Shown one piece after another: positions 6,924 through 7,700 of a stretch of 7,700 bases of DNA (positions are counted from its first letter, which is position 1; the number at the start of each line of letters is the position of its first letter). Source of the stretch: Actinomycetes bacterium (GTDB lineage Bacteria; Actinomycetota; Acidimicrobiia; Acidimicrobiales; Palsa-688); assembly GCA_021798075.1 (NCBI GenBank), contig JAJZYO010000083.1, forward strand, positions 1 through 7,700. The letters run 5' to 3'. The position numbers were made by a program, and so were the translations under genes. The notes under the pieces are model-generated. The model worked only from the letters and a program-made list of their open reading frames with translations, had not been told where the DNA came from and did not search any database.

Positions 6924-6951
6924 ACTTCTGACGCTTCCGACCACTTCTGAC
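6924..6951 (+). repeat. Three 9-bp direct repeats (ACTTCTGAC type)
   Basis: ACTTCTGAC at 6924-6932 and 6943-6951 are identical. Between them GCTTCCGAC (6933-6941) differs at two positions. Spacing between start points is 9 and 10 bases, close to one helical turn, which would put the copies on nearly the same DNA face, as in direct-repeat regulator sites. No regulator is identifiable. Confidence 0.6.
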
Positions 6952-6990
6952 CCGCTCAGGGCCTATTTGGCCACGAGGTCGACATTTTTG

Positions 6991-7009
6991 GACAAAGTGC
7001 CCATTTGTC
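6991..7009. promoter_or_regulatory. Inverted repeat GACAAA-N7-TTTGTC, possible operator
   Basis: Perfect 6-bp arms around GTGCCCA, 110 nt before the ATG at 7119, in the only A/T-rich patch of the spacer. An outer CGACA/TGTCG pair (6980-6984 with 7006-7010) is an alternative fold. The size and symmetry would suit a dimeric repressor, but no regulator gene is in view. Confidence 0.3.
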
Positions 7010-7010
7010 G

Positions 7011-7044
7011 TGCCTCACCTCGCCTCACCTCGCCTCAGCCTCGC
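7011..7044 (+). repeat. 10-bp CGCCTCACCT repeat block
   Basis: TGCCTCACCT (7011-7020) and CGCCTCACCT (7021-7030) are near-identical. Decayed copies CGCCTCAGC and CTCGCC follow up to the palindrome CTCGCGAG at 7045-7052. It is a simple C/T-rich tandem repeat about 70-110 nt before the Asp-box gene. Confidence 0.65.
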
Positions 7045-7079
7045 CTCGCGAGAGACCAAGGGGAGGGCTCCCCAGCGGC

Positions 7080-7106
7080 GCCGGGAACCACTGGCACCGG
7101 CCCGGC
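7080..7106 (+). other. Inverted repeat in the leader of the Asp-box gene
   Basis: GCCGGG (7080-7085) and CCCGGC (7101-7106) pair perfectly around a 15-nt loop and end 12 nt before the ATG at 7119. GGGGA/TCCCC (7060-7064 with 7069-7073) forms a smaller hairpin just upstream. Both could affect translation initiation, but short G/C stems are common at this base composition. Confidence 0.3.
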
Positions 7107-7118
7107 ATAGAAGCTGGT

Positions 7119-7700
7119 ATGAGACGCCCGAGGAGCACCGCAAATCGGGTGCGCGCGATGGCGGCTGCAATATGCGCGGCGCTGGCCGGTCTTCTGGCAG
7201 CGGTCACGGCGCCGGTCGCCCTCGCCGCAGTTCCCACGGGCGACAGCGCTTTCCACCCGCTTTCGGTGACCTTCGTCTCGCTCAGCACGGGCTTCGTGCT
7301 CGGCACCGTCCCCTGCAAGAGCGCCGGCGCCTGCCTGGCGCTCCGCGAAACGACAAACGCAGGCCGCAGCTGGGCCCCGAGACCGCTGCCGGCGAAGCTG
7401 GTAAGAGACGCCGACCGAACCATCACCAATGGGCTGCCCAAGGGCGCGCCCGGCTCGGTCAGGCTGCCGGCCGCCCTCTACGGGCTTTACGGCGGCCTGG
7501 AGGTCCGCTTCGCCAACGCGCAGGACGGGTGGATCTACGGCGGCCTATGGCGCTCGGACAGCACGCTGCAGGCGGTCCTCTGGTCAACCCACGACGGGGG
7601 CGCAACCTGGCACCACCTCGCCGTCCTCCCGGGGAAGTTGCGTCGCTACGACGGCGTTGTCTTCGACTTGGAGGCGGCCGGTGGCACAGCCTACCTGCTG
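7119..7700 (+). CDS. Secreted Asp-box (BNR/sialidase-like) repeat protein, N-terminal part (runs off right edge)
   Basis: From ATG 7119 the frame stays open for 194 codons to the window end. A basic start (MRRPRSTANRVR) leads to a hydrophobic stretch (about 14-33) and an ALA cleavage site after residue 36, a clear signal peptide, so the protein is exported. The mature part begins with a beta-strand-like FVSLSTGFVLG unit, a cysteine pair (C66, C72), then T-T-N-A-G-R-S-W (78-85), an Asp-box with Asn for Asp. A second unit has FANAQDGWIYGG (131-142) and a canonical Asp-box T-H-D-G-G-A-T-W (157-164). Such alternating units form beta-propellers in BNR/Ycf48-like proteins. No catalytic residues can be judged here, and many such proteins are not sialidases. 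The upstream Shine-Dalgarno is weak. GTG 7149, with AGGAG 13 nt upstream, is an alternative start but loses most of the basic region. Confidence 0.82.
   Translation, partial: MRRPRSTANRVRAMAAAICAALAGLLAAVTAPVALAAVPTGDSAFHPLSVTFVSLSTGFVLGTVPCKSAGACLALRETTNAGRSWAPRPLPAKLVRDADRTITNGLPKGAPGSVRLPAALYGLYGGLEVRFANAQDGWIYGGLWRSDSTLQAVLWSTHDGGATWHHLAVLPGKLRRYDGVVFDLEAAGGTAYLL

Larger units (their letters stand above)
6828..7118. other. 291-bp intergenic region with stacked short repeats
   Basis: I find no credible gene here. From left to right it holds the 16-bp repeat block, three 9-bp ACTTCTGAC-type units (6924-6951), a short T-rich patch with GACAAA-N7-TTTGTC (6991-7009), a 10-bp CGCCTCACCT block (7011-7044), the palindrome CTCGCGAG (7045-7052), and two small inverted repeats before the next gene (7060-7073 and 7080-7106). 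The promoter of the Asp-box gene should lie here, but no -10/-35 pair stands out. Confidence 0.6.

Noticed and set aside
5637..6944. 435-codon open frame antisense to the DUF885 gene
   Set aside because: Its product resembles no family I know, it runs through the 16-bp repeats, and the plus-strand DUF885 motifs explain the region.
6856..7110. 84-codon open frame in the spacer after the DUF885 gene
   Set aside because: It starts inside the 16-bp repeat, lacks a ribosome site and gives a Pro/Arg/Thr-rich product that simply reads the repeats.

Overview
The window is GC-rich, tightly packed bacterial DNA. GTG starts, C- or G-ending codons and long antisense open frames fit a high-GC actinobacterium. 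An Acidimicrobiia-like or other uncultured actinobacterial origin is a guess; nothing here fixes the taxon.

Layout, left to right. (1) 2-550 (+) is the C-terminal part of a family 5 (peptide/nickel-type) solute-binding protein whose start lies outside the window. (2) A 133-nt spacer holds a small hairpin over the stop codon, a very strong 12+7 bp hairpin, and a good Shine-Dalgarno. (3) 684-1628 and 1630-2586 (+) are the DppB- and DppC-type permeases, one nucleotide apart. (4) 2629-5007 (-) is a convergent gene encoding one 792-residue protein with two complete DppD/DppF-type ATPase halves. (5) A 92-bp divergent region carries a 13-bp repeat in four copies. (6) 5100-6827 (+) is a DUF885 protein with an HEAMPGH motif, probably a cytoplasmic metallopeptidase. 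(7) A 291-bp non-coding stretch holds three different short tandem-repeat blocks and two or three small inverted repeats. (8) From 7119 (+) to the right edge runs the start of a secreted Asp-box (BNR/sialidase-like) repeat protein.

Genes 1-4 together supply every part of one peptide-class ABC importer: binding protein, two permeases and both ATPase domains. The ATPase gene is separate and faces the others, so it needs its own promoter, which must lie in the region shared with the DUF885 gene. A peptide importer beside a predicted peptidase suggests uptake followed by intracellular cleavage, but this is inference from position. The Asp-box protein has no evident link to the transporter.

I see no RNA genes, insertion sequences, CRISPR array or phage genes. 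The coding content is of known families. The most unusual material is non-coding: four unrelated short tandem repeats, two of which bracket the DUF885 gene, a 36-bp duplication in the linker of the fused ATPase, and the large hairpin between binding-protein and permease genes.
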